Shown here piece after piece: positions 35,053-43,878 of a stretch of 64,000 nt of DNA. The notes under the pieces were generated by a model. It saw only the letters and a program-made list of their open reading frames with translations, made no database searches and was not told the DNA's origin. The stretch is taken from positions 496,001-560,000 of the forward strand of contig NZ_JACHBG010000001.1 in assembly GCF_014207095.1 (NCBI RefSeq), given 5' to 3'. Positions within the stretch are counted from its first letter, which is position 1, and each line of letters opens with the position of its first letter. This stretch comes from Martinezella lusitana (GTDB lineage Bacteria; Pseudomonadota; Alphaproteobacteria; Rhizobiales; Rhizobiaceae). The position numbers were made by a program, and so were the translations under genes.

Positions 35053-35356
35053 GGATAGCTTTGCCTTTCTTGCGTTGGTCTGAACCCGATATTCGGCGGC
35101 TAAGCCTCAACGACTGCTCCTGAGAGGGTAAACCCAAGCAAGAAAAGCGTTTCCGAGACGGTCGAGAGCGGAGACACGGGAGGCTGGAACGCTTCCGTTC
35201 CGAACGATTCCCCTCTCGGAAAACCGGCCCTCCGTTCAGCCACCAGCCAGAAGACCGGGTTGCGAACAGGGCGGCTTATACGGATTTTTCTCAGAAAGGC
35301 AAGGGGAGTGACGAAATTCGAAGAAATCGACACGGAGTTCTTATAGTAGATGTCGC
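35053..35356 (-). promoter_or_regulatory. rpsF operon leader and promoter region
   Basis: The 304 bases upstream of rpsF contain a candidate promoter: on the minus strand TTGCCT at 35302-35297, a 16-base spacer, then TATAAG at 35280-35275. That leaves a leader of about 215 bases before rpsF. The leader has short hairpin potential, including CCGAATATCGG near 35086-35096, and several CCG trinucleotides of the kind used in S6:S18 leader motifs, but a match is not shown. A 77-codon frame across the region is not considered real. Confidence 0.5.
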
Positions 35357-36499
35357 CTACTTGTTCGACAGCAAATCGCCACAGCAGACTTCCCGGACAT
35401 ATGTATTGCCATAGGTGACAAATGCGGCCTTCGGAATAGCATTGCTGGCACGCAGCATCTGATACAGGGATTTTTGGGTGTCGTTGTTGCCCGTCGCTCT
35501 GACCGCGACCGCGAACCTGCCATTTGTTGTGAGATGCACCGCCAAAGGGAGTGCGGAAGTCAGAACGAGCGACTTCGCCGCCTCCAGATTATCCTCGCTC
35601 TTGATCTGAATATAGCTTTTCCCGAATGGTCCCTCGTCGAATTCGCGAACCCATACCCAGGTTTGCTGCATATATCCGTTATATCCACCGATCGAGACCT
35701 CATACCATTCGCCCTTGCTGGCCTTGATCTCAAGCCCGCTTCCGCTCGCAAAATCGGCAATTGTTTTTGTATTCTCCGTGGCGTTCGCCATTAAGGGTGC
35801 CGTGCCTTTCGGATGCTGGACAATTCCATTCTTCGCGACAGGAATTTCAAGATCGACAGCCGCGCTCTCGGGGGCTTGCGGTTCCGCCGCCGCTGCCGGC
35901 TCATCTGCATCCGGGGTCGTGACACGATAGAGCTTCATCTCACTTGCAGAAAGATAGCGCATGTCATCGGAATCATATTGCAGGGAGAGCTTCAACAATC
36001 CGGGATCGGCACCCATATCCGTCATGTAGGATATGACATCGGCGGTTATCGTCTGGACCGCTGCGACGGCCTCTTCAACGCGCATACCCTTTGTGTCGTT
36101 GAACGAAGCCTTGTGGACACCGATCGATCCAGCATCCGCAATGCGAACGACGCCGCCAAGGAATGCCAGAGAGCAGGCGGATGCGCATTCTTGTACACGC
36201 ACGGCGACCGTGTTCATTCCAAGCGAGCGGATCAGTCTTCCAAGTTCGATCGCCTTCCGGATATTTCCACCAGGGCTATCGAAGGTGACCGCGTTCGCAC
36301 GATAAGATTTCACTGCCTTGCGAAATTTGTTCAGGTCGTCGTCCGCTTCGAACGAGCCGTCCACAATGACATAGCGCAATCCGTCGTCAGTCGTCATGTG
36401 GCTGTAGCTGAGACGGGCAACCGCATCGCTTGCAAAAAAGATCATGCCCAAAACTAAGGCGCAGCCTATTTGAAATGGCCTCACCACGCTCACCCCCAC
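35357..36499 (-). CDS. Periplasmic ClpP-like protein with SH3-like and SPOR-like regions
   Basis: This 380-residue protein has an N-terminal hydrophobic export signal (to about residue 28). A ClpP/crotonase-like domain follows (about 40-190) with SPGGN, a candidate nucleophile Ser107 in CASAC and His129 in GVHKA, as in COG3904 predicted periplasmic proteins. A bacterial SH3-like segment follows (about 243-290, GEWYEVSIGGYNGYMQ, WVWVREF). The C-terminus (about 294-378, YIQIKSEDNLEAAKSL, GRFAVAVRATG, TYGNTYVREVCC) looks like a SPOR domain. The start is uncertain: several GTG codons occur within 15 bases. The function may be wall-associated proteolysis, which is inference. Confidence 0.8.
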   Translation of the reverse strand: MGVSVVRPFQIGCALVLGMIFFASDAVARLSYSHMTTDDGLRYVIVDGSFEADDDLNKFRKAVKSYRANAVTFDSPGGNIRKAIELGRLIRSLGMNTVAVRVQECASACSLAFLGGVVRIADAGSIGVHKASFNDTKGMRVEEAVAAVQTITADVISYMTDMGADPGLLKLSLQYDSDDMRYLSASEMKLYRVTTPDADEPAAAAEPQAPESAAVDLEIPVAKNGIVQHPKGTAPLMANATENTKTIADFASGSGLEIKASKGEWYEVSIGGYNGYMQQTWVWVREFDEGPFGKSYIQIKSEDNLEAAKSLVLTSALPLAVHLTTNGRFAVAVRATGNNDTQKSLYQMLRASNAIPKAAFVTYGNTYVREVCCGDLLSNK

Positions 36500-36684
36500 C
36501 CATCGCAGATTATGATTTTCATAGGTTTTGATTTTCTACAAGGCCGCGCTTACTTTTGACTCTCGTTAACGTTGAAATTGTGGAAGCGGCAACTTGCAGG
36601 CCTGCCGATCTTGTCGCCTCATTGCGTGAGGCTGGCTCTTTGGTCATGATGCGATGATATCAATGGCGGCAGCACGGTCTGTTC

Positions 36685-37431
36685 ATGCGTATCTTTCTGG
36701 TCCGGCACGGCGAATCCCTCGGCAATATCGACGACAGCGCCTACCGGCAGTTCGGTGATCACAACGTTCCGCTGACAGAGTGGGGACATCGGCAGGTGCT
36801 GCGGGCGGGTCAGGCGATCGCGAGCTATCTCAAAGAGCTACCCGGTGCCGAACTGCGCAGGCTGAACGTCTGGTATTCGCCTTTCCTGCGCACGCGGCAG
36901 AGCAAGGATGCCTTGCTGGAGGTTCTGCCGGCCGATCTGATCGAGGATGTCAGGGAGGACTACCTGCTGCGCGAGCAGGATTTCGGGCTCTTCACCGAAA
37001 TCTATGATCATGCCGAACAGAAGCGGAAATTCCCCGACGAATTCGAGAAATGGGCGAGGCTTCGCAACAACAACGGCAAATTCTATGCGCGACCGCCGGA
37101 TGGAGAGAGCCGCGCCGATGTCGCCCAGCGCGTTCGTCTGTTCCTGCAGACCGTCATGCACGACGCCGAAAACGGGAAGAACAATATCATTATCGTCGGC
37201 CATGGCGTGACCAACCGGGCCTTCGAGATGAACTTCCTGCATCATCCGGTCGACTGGTTCGAACGCTCGGACAATCCGGGCAACGCCGATGTCACCTTGA
37301 TCGAGGGGCGGCATTCTGACGGCTATCGCTCGATCCTGCTTCATAAGTCCGTGGACAGGGCTCAAGGGCAGGAAGAGTTGCGTGGGGCCTATGGTTCTGA
37401 GCCCGACGTTGTGTCCAATATTGAAAAGTAA
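36685..37431 (+). CDS. Histidine phosphatase family protein
   Basis: This 248-residue cytoplasmic protein has the phosphoglycerate-mutase-like signature FLVRHGESLGN (His8 nucleophile), the second Arg region (YSPFLRTRQS) and the second His in IIVGHGVTNRAF. The length and inserted acidic helices place it in the broad branch of phosphatases with unknown substrate. No strong ribosome site is evident before the ATG. A terminator follows. Confidence 0.9.
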   Translation: MRIFLVRHGESLGNIDDSAYRQFGDHNVPLTEWGHRQVLRAGQAIASYLKELPGAELRRLNVWYSPFLRTRQSKDALLEVLPADLIEDVREDYLLREQDFGLFTEIYDHAEQKRKFPDEFEKWARLRNNNGKFYARPPDGESRADVAQRVRLFLQTVMHDAENGKNNIIIVGHGVTNRAFEMNFLHHPVDWFERSDNPGNADVTLIEGRHSDGYRSILLHKSVDRAQGQEELRGAYGSEPDVVSNIEK

Positions 37432-37476
37432 GGCATCGGCGGAGCGCCTTCTAATCTCACTTCTTAGATAGGCTGC

Positions 37477-37506
37477 GGCGCCCCGCGGTAAATTGGGGGC
37501 GCCTTT
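37477..37506 (+). terminator. Intrinsic terminator of the histidine phosphatase gene
   Basis: An 8-bp stem (GGCGCCCC / GGGGCGCC) with an 11-base loop is followed by TTT on the plus strand, 45 bases past the stop. It also lies just before the end of the converging aldo-keto reductase gene. Confidence 0.7.
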
Positions 37507-37512
37507 CCAGCC

Positions 37513-38556
37513 TCACATCGGCATCGGATACTTCCGGTGAACCTGCTCGATCTCCGCCAGGGCTTCGGTCGGCAACGTCACATAAGCGGCGGCCACATCG
37601 GTCTCCAGCTGCGCCATCGTTGTCGCGCCGATGATGACCGAGGTCATGAAGGGTTTGGTGAGGCAGTAGGCGAGCGCCTGCTTGGAAGGATCGATGCCGT
37701 ACTTGGCGGCGATTTCCAGATAGGCCTTGACCGGCGGTTCCTGCAGCGGCTGCAGGCGGCCGCCGATATCCTGGTTGATCGAGCCGCGCGAGCCGGCCGG
37801 CCGTGCGCCGCCGACATATTTGCCGGTAAGGATACCGCCGGCCAGCGGCGAGTAAGCGAGCAGCCCGACATCTTCGTGATGCGATAGCTCGGCCAGATCG
37901 AGGTCGAAATGCCGGTAGAGCAGGTTGTACTCGTTCTGCGTGGTCGCCACGCGCGGCAGGCTCTTCTGCTCGGCAATCGTCAGATATTTCTGAATGCCCC
38001 AGGTCGTCTCGTTTGACAGGCCGATGGCGCGGATCTTGCCGGCCTTCACCAATGCGCCCATCGTTTCGAGGATCTCGGTGATGTCGGCGACCGCCTTCGC
38101 GCGATCCTGATTGAAAGGATTATATCGCCAGTTCTGGCGGAAATGGAAATGTCCGCGGTTCGGCCAGTGAACCTGATAGAGGTCGATATAATCGGTCTTC
38201 AACCGTTTCAGGCTGGCGTCAACAGCCGCATTGATATTGGCGGCGTCGGGGCCTTGTCCGCCGCGCAAATATTCGCGGCCAGGACCGGCGACCTTGGTGG
38301 CGAGCACCACGTCCTTCCGCTTGCCCGTCTTCTCAAACCAGGTGCCGATGTACTCTTCCGTGCGCCCTTGCGTCTCCGGGCCCACGGGTGTCGTCGGGTA
38401 CATTTCGGCCGTATCGAAGAAATTGATGCCTTTGCTGATGGCGTAATCCATCTGCTCATGCGCTTCGGCTTCGCTGTTCTGCGTTCCCCAGGTCATTGTG
38501 CCCAGACAAATCTGCGAGACGGAAATATCGGTGCGGCCTAAATTCTTATATTTCAT
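37513..38556 (-). CDS. Aldo/keto reductase, Tas-like
   Basis: This 347-residue NADPH-dependent reductase has the aldo-keto barrel features LGRTDISVSQICLGTMTWG, the catalytic Asp/Tyr pair in FFDTAEMYP, Lys in VVLATKVAG and His in LYQVHWPNR. The overall match is to the Tas group of E. coli. The substrate is unknown. The ATG at 38556 gives the family N-terminus (MKYKNLG); the frame stays open for another 400 codons but that part only mirrors fabD in antisense. Confidence 0.93.
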   Translation of the reverse strand: MKYKNLGRTDISVSQICLGTMTWGTQNSEAEAHEQMDYAISKGINFFDTAEMYPTTPVGPETQGRTEEYIGTWFEKTGKRKDVVLATKVAGPGREYLRGGQGPDAANINAAVDASLKRLKTDYIDLYQVHWPNRGHFHFRQNWRYNPFNQDRAKAVADITEILETMGALVKAGKIRAIGLSNETTWGIQKYLTIAEQKSLPRVATTQNEYNLLYRHFDLDLAELSHHEDVGLLAYSPLAGGILTGKYVGGARPAGSRGSINQDIGGRLQPLQEPPVKAYLEIAAKYGIDPSKQALAYCLTKPFMTSVIIGATTMAQLETDVAAAYVTLPTEALAEIEQVHRKYPMPM

Positions 38557-38751
38557 GAGAAAACCTTGGAAGACGAAAGAAAAACCTGAGGGAGGGGATA
38601 GCGGGAATTTAGGCTCGAATTGAGCGAGTGCAAGAAGAAAATCATGCTGTTTCGCATGCGCAAAAGCTTGTGGCTCCGGGACTTGCGCTATTGACTCCAC
38701 CGCAAACAATGTCATTGGGAAGCAAAACGACCCCCAAAAGGACGCTTTATA

Positions 38752-39696
38752 ATGACTGTTGCTTTCACATTTCCCGGCCAGGGCAGCCAAGCCGTCGGCA
38801 TGGGCAAGGACCTTGCCGACAATTTCGCCGAGGCGCGTGCCGTCTTCGAAGAGGTCGATGAAGCGCTCGGTGAAAAGCTCTCCGACGTCATCTTTAATGG
38901 CCCGGAAGACAAGCTGACGCTGACGGCCAATGCACAGCCAGCGCTGATGGCCGTCTCGATGGCTGTCATCCGCGTTCTGCAGGCACGTGGCCTCGATCTG
39001 AAGAGCAAGGTCGCCTATGTGGCCGGTCATTCGCTTGGCGAATATTCCGCTCTCTGTGCAGCCGGCACCTTCTCGCTTGCAGACACGGCGCGGCTTCTGC
39101 GCATCCGCGGCAACGCCATGCAGGCGGCTGTTCCGGTCGGTGTCGGCGCGATGGCCGCGATCATCGGCCTCGAGCATGCTGATGTTATCGCCGTCTGTGC
39201 GGAAGCATCGGCGCTGGGCGCCTGCCAGATCGCCAACGACAATGGTGGCGGCCAGATCGTCATCTCCGGCGAGAAGGCTCCCGTCGAAAAAGCTGCCGAG
39301 CTTGCGACCGACAAGGGCGCCAAGCGCGCCATCCTGCTGCCGGTCTCCGCACCCTTCCATTCGGCGCTGATGGCGCCGGCCGCCGAAGCCATGCGCGAAG
39401 CGCTTGCCGGCGTCGCCAAGGCCAATCCGGTCGTGCCTGTTATTGCCAACGTCAAGGCGGCTCCGGTGATGGACGCCGACGAGATCGCCAGGCTGCTGGT
39501 CGAACAGGTCACCGGCCAGGTGCGTTGGCGCGAGACGGTGGAATGGTTCGCTGCCAACAATGTCACGACATTGTATGAGATCGGCGCCGGCAAGGTGCTG
39601 ACGGGTCTGGCCCGCCGCATCGACAAGTCGGTCAACGGCATTGTCGTCAACAATGCTGCCGATATCGACACGGCGCTTGCAGCACTGCTCGGCTGA
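38752..39696 (+). CDS. fabD: Malonyl CoA-acyl carrier protein transacylase
   Basis: This 314-residue enzyme loads malonate onto ACP. Its active-site Ser94 lies in GHSLGE, and the catalytic His is in SAPFHSALM. The N-terminus FTFPGQGSQAVGMG is typical. An AAGGAC site precedes the ATG. It is the first gene of fabD-fabG-acpP-fabF, and fabG follows after 23 bases. Confidence 0.97.
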   Translation: MTVAFTFPGQGSQAVGMGKDLADNFAEARAVFEEVDEALGEKLSDVIFNGPEDKLTLTANAQPALMAVSMAVIRVLQARGLDLKSKVAYVAGHSLGEYSALCAAGTFSLADTARLLRIRGNAMQAAVPVGVGAMAAIIGLEHADVIAVCAEASALGACQIANDNGGGQIVISGEKAPVEKAAELATDKGAKRAILLPVSAPFHSALMAPAAEAMREALAGVAKANPVVPVIANVKAAPVMDADEIARLLVEQVTGQVRWRETVEWFAANNVTTLYEIGAGKVLTGLARRIDKSVNGIVVNNAADIDTALAALLG

Positions 39697-39719
39697 AAAT
39701 CTAGAAGCGAGGGAAACAC

Positions 39720-40457
39720 ATGCTTGATTTAACCGGCCGCAAGGCCCTGGTAACCGGCGCATCCGGCGGCATCGGCGAAGAAATCGCCCGGCTCCTGCAC
39801 AAGCAGGGTGCCATTGTCGGCCTGCACGGCACGCGCGTCGAAAAGCTGGAAACGCTGGCGTCCGAACTGGGCGATCGCGTCAAGATCTTCCCGGCCAACC
39901 TGTCGGATCGCGACGAGGTGAAGGCGCTTGGCGTCAAGGCGGAAGAGGAACTCGGCGGCGTCGATATCCTGGTCAACAACGCCGGTATCACCAAGGACGG
40001 CCTCTTCGTGCGCATGAGCGACGAGGACTGGGATGCGGTTCTCGAAGTCAACCTGACGGCCGTCTTCCGTCTGACGCGGGAACTTACCCATCCGATGATG
40101 CGTCGCCGTTATGGCCGTATCATCAACATCACCTCGGTCGTCGGCGTCACGGGCAACCCCGGCCAGGCGAATTACTGCGCCTCCAAGGCCGGCATGATCG
40201 GCTTCACCAAGTCGCTGGCGCAGGAAATCGCCACGCGCAACGTCACGGTTAACTGCGTTGCGCCTGGCTTCATCGAAAGCGCGATGACGGGCAAACTGAA
40301 CGATAAGCAGAAGGAAGCCATCATGGGAGCCATTCCCATGAAGCGCATGGGCACAGGCCAGGAAGTTGCTTCCGCCGTCGCCTATCTCGCTTCCTCGGAA
40401 GCCAGCTACGTCACGGGTCAGACGATCCACGTCAATGGCGGCATGGCGATGATCTAA
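39720..40457 (+). CDS. fabG: 3-oxoacyl-ACP reductase
   Basis: This 245-residue short-chain reductase has TGASGGIG, NNAGITKDGLF and the Ser-Tyr-Lys triad (ITSVVGVTGNPGQANYCASKAG), as in FabG. It reduces beta-ketoacyl-ACP with NADPH. It starts 23 bases after fabD with a GAGGGAA site and is followed by a strong hairpin before acpP. Confidence 0.97.
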   Translation: MLDLTGRKALVTGASGGIGEEIARLLHKQGAIVGLHGTRVEKLETLASELGDRVKIFPANLSDRDEVKALGVKAEEELGGVDILVNNAGITKDGLFVRMSDEDWDAVLEVNLTAVFRLTRELTHPMMRRRYGRIINITSVVGVTGNPGQANYCASKAGMIGFTKSLAQEIATRNVTVNCVAPGFIESAMTGKLNDKQKEAIMGAIPMKRMGTGQEVASAVAYLASSEASYVTGQTIHVNGGMAMI

Positions 40458-40464
40458 AGGAATT

Positions 40465-40494
40465 GCTATTGGAGGGAACTTTCCCTCCAATAGC
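40465..40494. terminator. Strong hairpin after fabG
   Basis: A perfect 14-bp stem (GCTATTGGAGGGAA and its complement) with a 2-base loop begins seven bases past the fabG stop. No T-run follows, so it may act as a terminator, an attenuator or a 3'-end stabiliser that lets acpP be expressed separately. Confidence 0.6.
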
Positions 40495-40741
40495 ATGTTG
40501 AGCAACCCGGAGCCGGCTATTTTCTGGCTTTGCGACGGACTTAAACCGTGTTAAGCGGGCCATGACTGTGAACAGTCGTCCGGAAAATGCAGACGGACTG
40601 GGCCGCATTCAAGGCGCTGGACCGGATCTCAATGCCGGGTTGAACGGGTTTGCCAGCGGCGTCAGGACAGATGCTGCAGGTTTGAATAGGTAGGGATGTC
40701 ACAGGGCATTCTGATCAGGATATAAGGTCGAGGAAACCGAC

Positions 40742-40978
40742 ATGAGCGATATCGCAGAACGCGTAAAGAAAATTGTTGTTGATCATCTTGGCGTTGACGC
40801 CGACAAGGTTGTTGAAAGCGCAAGCTTCATCGACGATCTGGGTGCGGACTCGCTCGACACCGTCGAACTGGTCATGGCTTTCGAGGAAGAATTCGGCGTT
40901 GAAATTCCGGACGACGCTGCTGACTCGATCCTGACGGTCGGCGACGCGGTAAAGTTCATTGAGAAGGCTCAGGCCTAA
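40742..40978 (+). CDS. acpP: Acyl carrier protein
   Basis: This 78-residue acidic protein carries the phosphopantetheine Ser37 in [17 protein letters not shown]. It carries growing acyl chains for membrane lipids and lipid A. A GAGGAAA site precedes the ATG. The 284 bases upstream, which include the fabG hairpin, probably contain its own promoter, as expected for such an abundant protein. Confidence 0.98.
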   Translation: MSDIAERVKKIVVDHLGVDADKVVESASFIDDLGADSLDTVELVMAFEEEFGVEIPDDAADSILTVGDAVKFIEKAQA

Positions 40979-41092
40979 TCTTCTGCGCTTTTTGAAGGGG
41001 CGGGCTGAAGAGTCCGCCCTATTTCGTCCGGCGAAGCCGCACGAAGCATTTTTACACGCATATCATCATAAAAAGACGGGGGTCTGCGGGCG

Positions 41093-42355
41093 ATGAGACG
41101 TGTCGTTATCACGGGTACCGGCATGGTATCACCTTTGGGCTGCGGCACCGAAGTGTCTTGGTCGCGCTTGCTTGCCGGCCATAATGGTGCTCGCCTCGTA
41201 ACCGAATTCGAGGTCGAAGATCTCGCTGCAAAGATCGCCTGCCGCATTCCAGTCGGCGATGGCACCGATGGCACCTTCAATGCTGACGATTGGATGGAGC
41301 CGAAAGAGCAGCGCAAAGTCGACCCTTTCATCATCTATGGCATGGCAGCCGCCGACATGGCGCTGGCTGACGCCGGTTGGCATCCCCAAACGGATGAAGA
41401 TCAGATCGCCACGGGCGTCATGATCGGCTCGGGCATCGGTGGCCTCGAAGGCATTGTCGAAGCCGGCTACACATTGCGCGACAAGGGCCCGCGCCGCATC
41501 TCGCCCTTCTTCATTCCGGGGCGCCTCATCAATCTCGTTTCCGGCCAGGTCTCGATCCGCCACAAGCTGCGCGGTCCGAACCATGCGGTCGTCACCGCAT
41601 GTTCGACGGGCGCACATGCGATCGGCGACGCTGCCCGCCTGATCATGCTCGGCGATGCCGACGTCATGGTTGCCGGCGGTGCCGAAGCGCCGGTCTGCCG
41701 CATCTCGCTTGCCGGCTTTGCAGCCTGCAAGGCTCTTTCGACGGACTTCAACGATACGCCGCAGAAGGCTTCGCGCCCCTATGATCGTGACCGCGATGGT
41801 TTCGTCATGGGCGAGGGCGCCGGCATCGTTGTGCTGGAAGAACTGGAGCATGCCAAGGCGCGCGGCGCAAAGATCTATGCCGAAGTCGTCGGCTACGGCC
41901 TTTCCGGCGATGCCCACCACATCACCGCTCCGTCGGAAGATGGCGAAGGCGCATTCCGCTGCATGACCTCGGCGTTGAAGCGTGCTGGATTGGCCGCAGC
42001 TGATATCGACTATATCAATGCCCACGGCACCTCGACCATGGCCGACACGATCGAACTCGGCGCCGTCGAGCGGCTGGTCGGCGATGCCGCATCGCGGATT
42101 TCGATGTCGTCCACCAAGTCGGCGACGGGCCATCTGCTTGGCGCTGCCGGTGCGATCGAAGCGATCTTTGCGACGCTTTCCATTCGCGACAATATCGTTC
42201 CGCCGACGCTCAATCTGGACAATCCGGAACGGGAAACAGCCATCGATCTCGTTCCGCACAAGGCGCGCAAGCGGGACGTCAATGTCGCCCTGTCGAACTC
42301 CTTCGGCTTTGGCGGCACCAATGCATCGCTTGTCCTGCGTCGGTATGAGGCATAG
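41093..42355 (+). CDS. fabF: 3-oxoacyl-ACP synthase II
   Basis: This 420-residue condensing enzyme has the catalytic Cys170 in VVTACSTGAHAIG and the two His residues in NAHGTSTM and SATGHLLGAAG. It elongates acyl-ACP, including unsaturated chains. It lies 114 bases after acpP, and a terminator-like hairpin follows. Confidence 0.97.
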   Translation: MRRVVITGTGMVSPLGCGTEVSWSRLLAGHNGARLVTEFEVEDLAAKIACRIPVGDGTDGTFNADDWMEPKEQRKVDPFIIYGMAAADMALADAGWHPQTDEDQIATGVMIGSGIGGLEGIVEAGYTLRDKGPRRISPFFIPGRLINLVSGQVSIRHKLRGPNHAVVTACSTGAHAIGDAARLIMLGDADVMVAGGAEAPVCRISLAGFAACKALSTDFNDTPQKASRPYDRDRDGFVMGEGAGIVVLEELEHAKARGAKIYAEVVGYGLSGDAHHITAPSEDGEGAFRCMTSALKRAGLAAADIDYINAHGTSTMADTIELGAVERLVGDAASRISMSSTKSATGHLLGAAGAIEAIFATLSIRDNIVPPTLNLDNPERETAIDLVPHKARKRDVNVALSNSFGFGGTNASLVLRRYEA

Positions 42356-42408
42356 TAACTGCGAAAGCGGGAATGTTCTTCGGCAAGCCCATGCGCCGTT
42401 CCCGAATG

Positions 42409-42443
42409 TTACCCCTATGCATCCGGATGATGCACAGGGGTAA
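42409..42443 (+). terminator. Hairpin after fabF
   Basis: A 15-bp stem with one mismatch (TTACCCCT.TGCATC / GATGCA.AGGGGTAA) and a 5-base loop lies 54 bases past fabF. No T-run follows. Confidence 0.55.
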
Positions 42444-42556
42444 TGTCTGATCGGTCTAAGTCGGAACCTCAACAGGCCCCGGCTTATCCTCTGGACCTGT
42501 TTTTTGCCGCATTGCTTGGCCAAAGAGCAGGCAATTAAAAAGGGAAGGGATTGCCG

Positions 42557-43768
42557 GTGAGCGATACGAACCAGAGCAACGGAACTCCAAACGGACAAAA
42601 GGGGCCGATCATACCCAAATCGGCAAATGAAGCCCTGCGTCCGGAGCGGGTTCCGGATCCGCCGAAGCGTTCGCGTAAAGCTCGCAGCCAGATGGTGATT
42701 TTCCTGAACTTCCTGATGACGCTGGTGGTTTTCGTCGTCATTGCGGCCGTTGCAGGCACCTATTATGCCTTCTCCGTGTATCAGAGCCCAGGTCCGCTGA
42801 CGACCAATACCAATTTCATCGTGCGCAATGGCGCCGGCCTGAATGAAATTGCCAACCGGCTGGAATCAAACAACATAATCACCGATCAGCGCATCTTCCG
42901 CTGGCTGACGACCACTTATCTGCACGGCGAAACGCTGCGCAATGGTGAGTACGAGATCAAAGCGGGCGCTTCCATGAAGGATATCATGGAGCTGCTGAAG
43001 TCGGGCAAATCCATCCTGTACTCGGTAACCTTGCCCGAGGGGCTCACGGTTCGGCAAATTTTCAACAAGCTGCAGGCCGATACCGTGCTGGAAGGCGATT
43101 TGCCGTCGGCGCTGCCGCCCGAGGGTAGCCTGAGGCCCGACACCTACAAATTCACGCGCGGAACCAAGCGGACTGAAATCGTCGATCAGATGGCGGGCGC
43201 GCAGAAAAAGCTGGTCGACCAGATCTGGGAGCGCCGCGATTCAACCGTGCAATTGGCGAACAAGCAGGATTTCGTGACGCTTGCCTCTATCGTCGAGAAG
43301 GAAACCGGCCTTGCGGATGAGCGCGCTCACGTCGCCTCCGTCTTCCTCAACCGTCTCGGCAAAAGCATGCGCCTGCAGTCGGATCCGACGATTATCTATG
43401 GTCTCTTCGGCGGCGAGGGAAAGCCTTCCGATCGTCCGATCTTCCAGTCGGACCTGAAGAAGGAGACGCCGTATAACACCTACATCATCAAGGGCTTGCC
43501 GCCGACGCCGATCGCAAATCCGGGTAAGGATGCGCTTGAGGCTGTCGCCAACCCCTGGAAGACGCAGGACCTCTATTTCGTTGCCGACGGCACGGGCGGT
43601 CATGTGTTCGCAGCGACGCTGGAAGAGCACAATGCCAACGTCAAGCGCTGGCGCAAGCTTGTCGCCGAAAAGGGCGAAGATCCAAGCTCCATTGCCGTCG
43701 ACGGCCAGCCTGACGACGGCACGACGGCCCCAGGCTCCGGCGCCCAGCAGAAAAAGAAGACCAACTGA
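42557..43768 (+). CDS. mltG: Endolytic transglycosylase MltG
   Basis: This 403-residue membrane-anchored enzyme has one N-terminal helix (about residues 50-78) and a YceG domain with LASIVEKETGLADERAHVASVFLNRL and LQSDPTIIYG; the Glu in EKETG is the expected catalytic residue. It cuts new glycan strands and so sets their length. The GTG at 42557 has an AAGGGA site about seven bases upstream; a TTG two codons earlier lacks spacing. Confidence 0.95.
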   Translation: MSDTNQSNGTPNGQKGPIIPKSANEALRPERVPDPPKRSRKARSQMVIFLNFLMTLVVFVVIAAVAGTYYAFSVYQSPGPLTTNTNFIVRNGAGLNEIANRLESNNIITDQRIFRWLTTTYLHGETLRNGEYEIKAGASMKDIMELLKSGKSILYSVTLPEGLTVRQIFNKLQADTVLEGDLPSALPPEGSLRPDTYKFTRGTKRTEIVDQMAGAQKKLVDQIWERRDSTVQLANKQDFVTLASIVEKETGLADERAHVASVFLNRLGKSMRLQSDPTIIYGLFGGEGKPSDRPIFQSDLKKETPYNTYIIKGLPPTPIANPGKDALEAVANPWKTQDLYFVADGTGGHVFAATLEEHNANVKRWRKLVAEKGEDPSSIAVDGQPDDGTTAPGSGAQQKKKTN

Positions 43769-43878
43769 TCCTTGTTGCGCCATGGGTTCGGCGAAGGTCA
43801 TGGCGCGGTTTCACTTTACATTGATCCGTAATCCGATGATTTTCGACGGATAGGGGATAGGAATTTTCGGAGGCTTGC

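Noticed and set aside
35100-35333. A 77-codon minus-strand frame upstream of rpsF
   Set aside because: It spans the candidate promoter and leader of the rpsF operon and shows no recognisable features.
38557-39762. A 400-codon upstream extension of the aldo-keto reductase frame
   Set aside because: It runs antisense to fabD and has no family similarity; the reductase start at 38556 matches its family.
41129-42598. A 489-codon minus-strand frame opposite fabF
   Set aside because: It is antisense to fabF, which has all its catalytic residues; no domain is visible.
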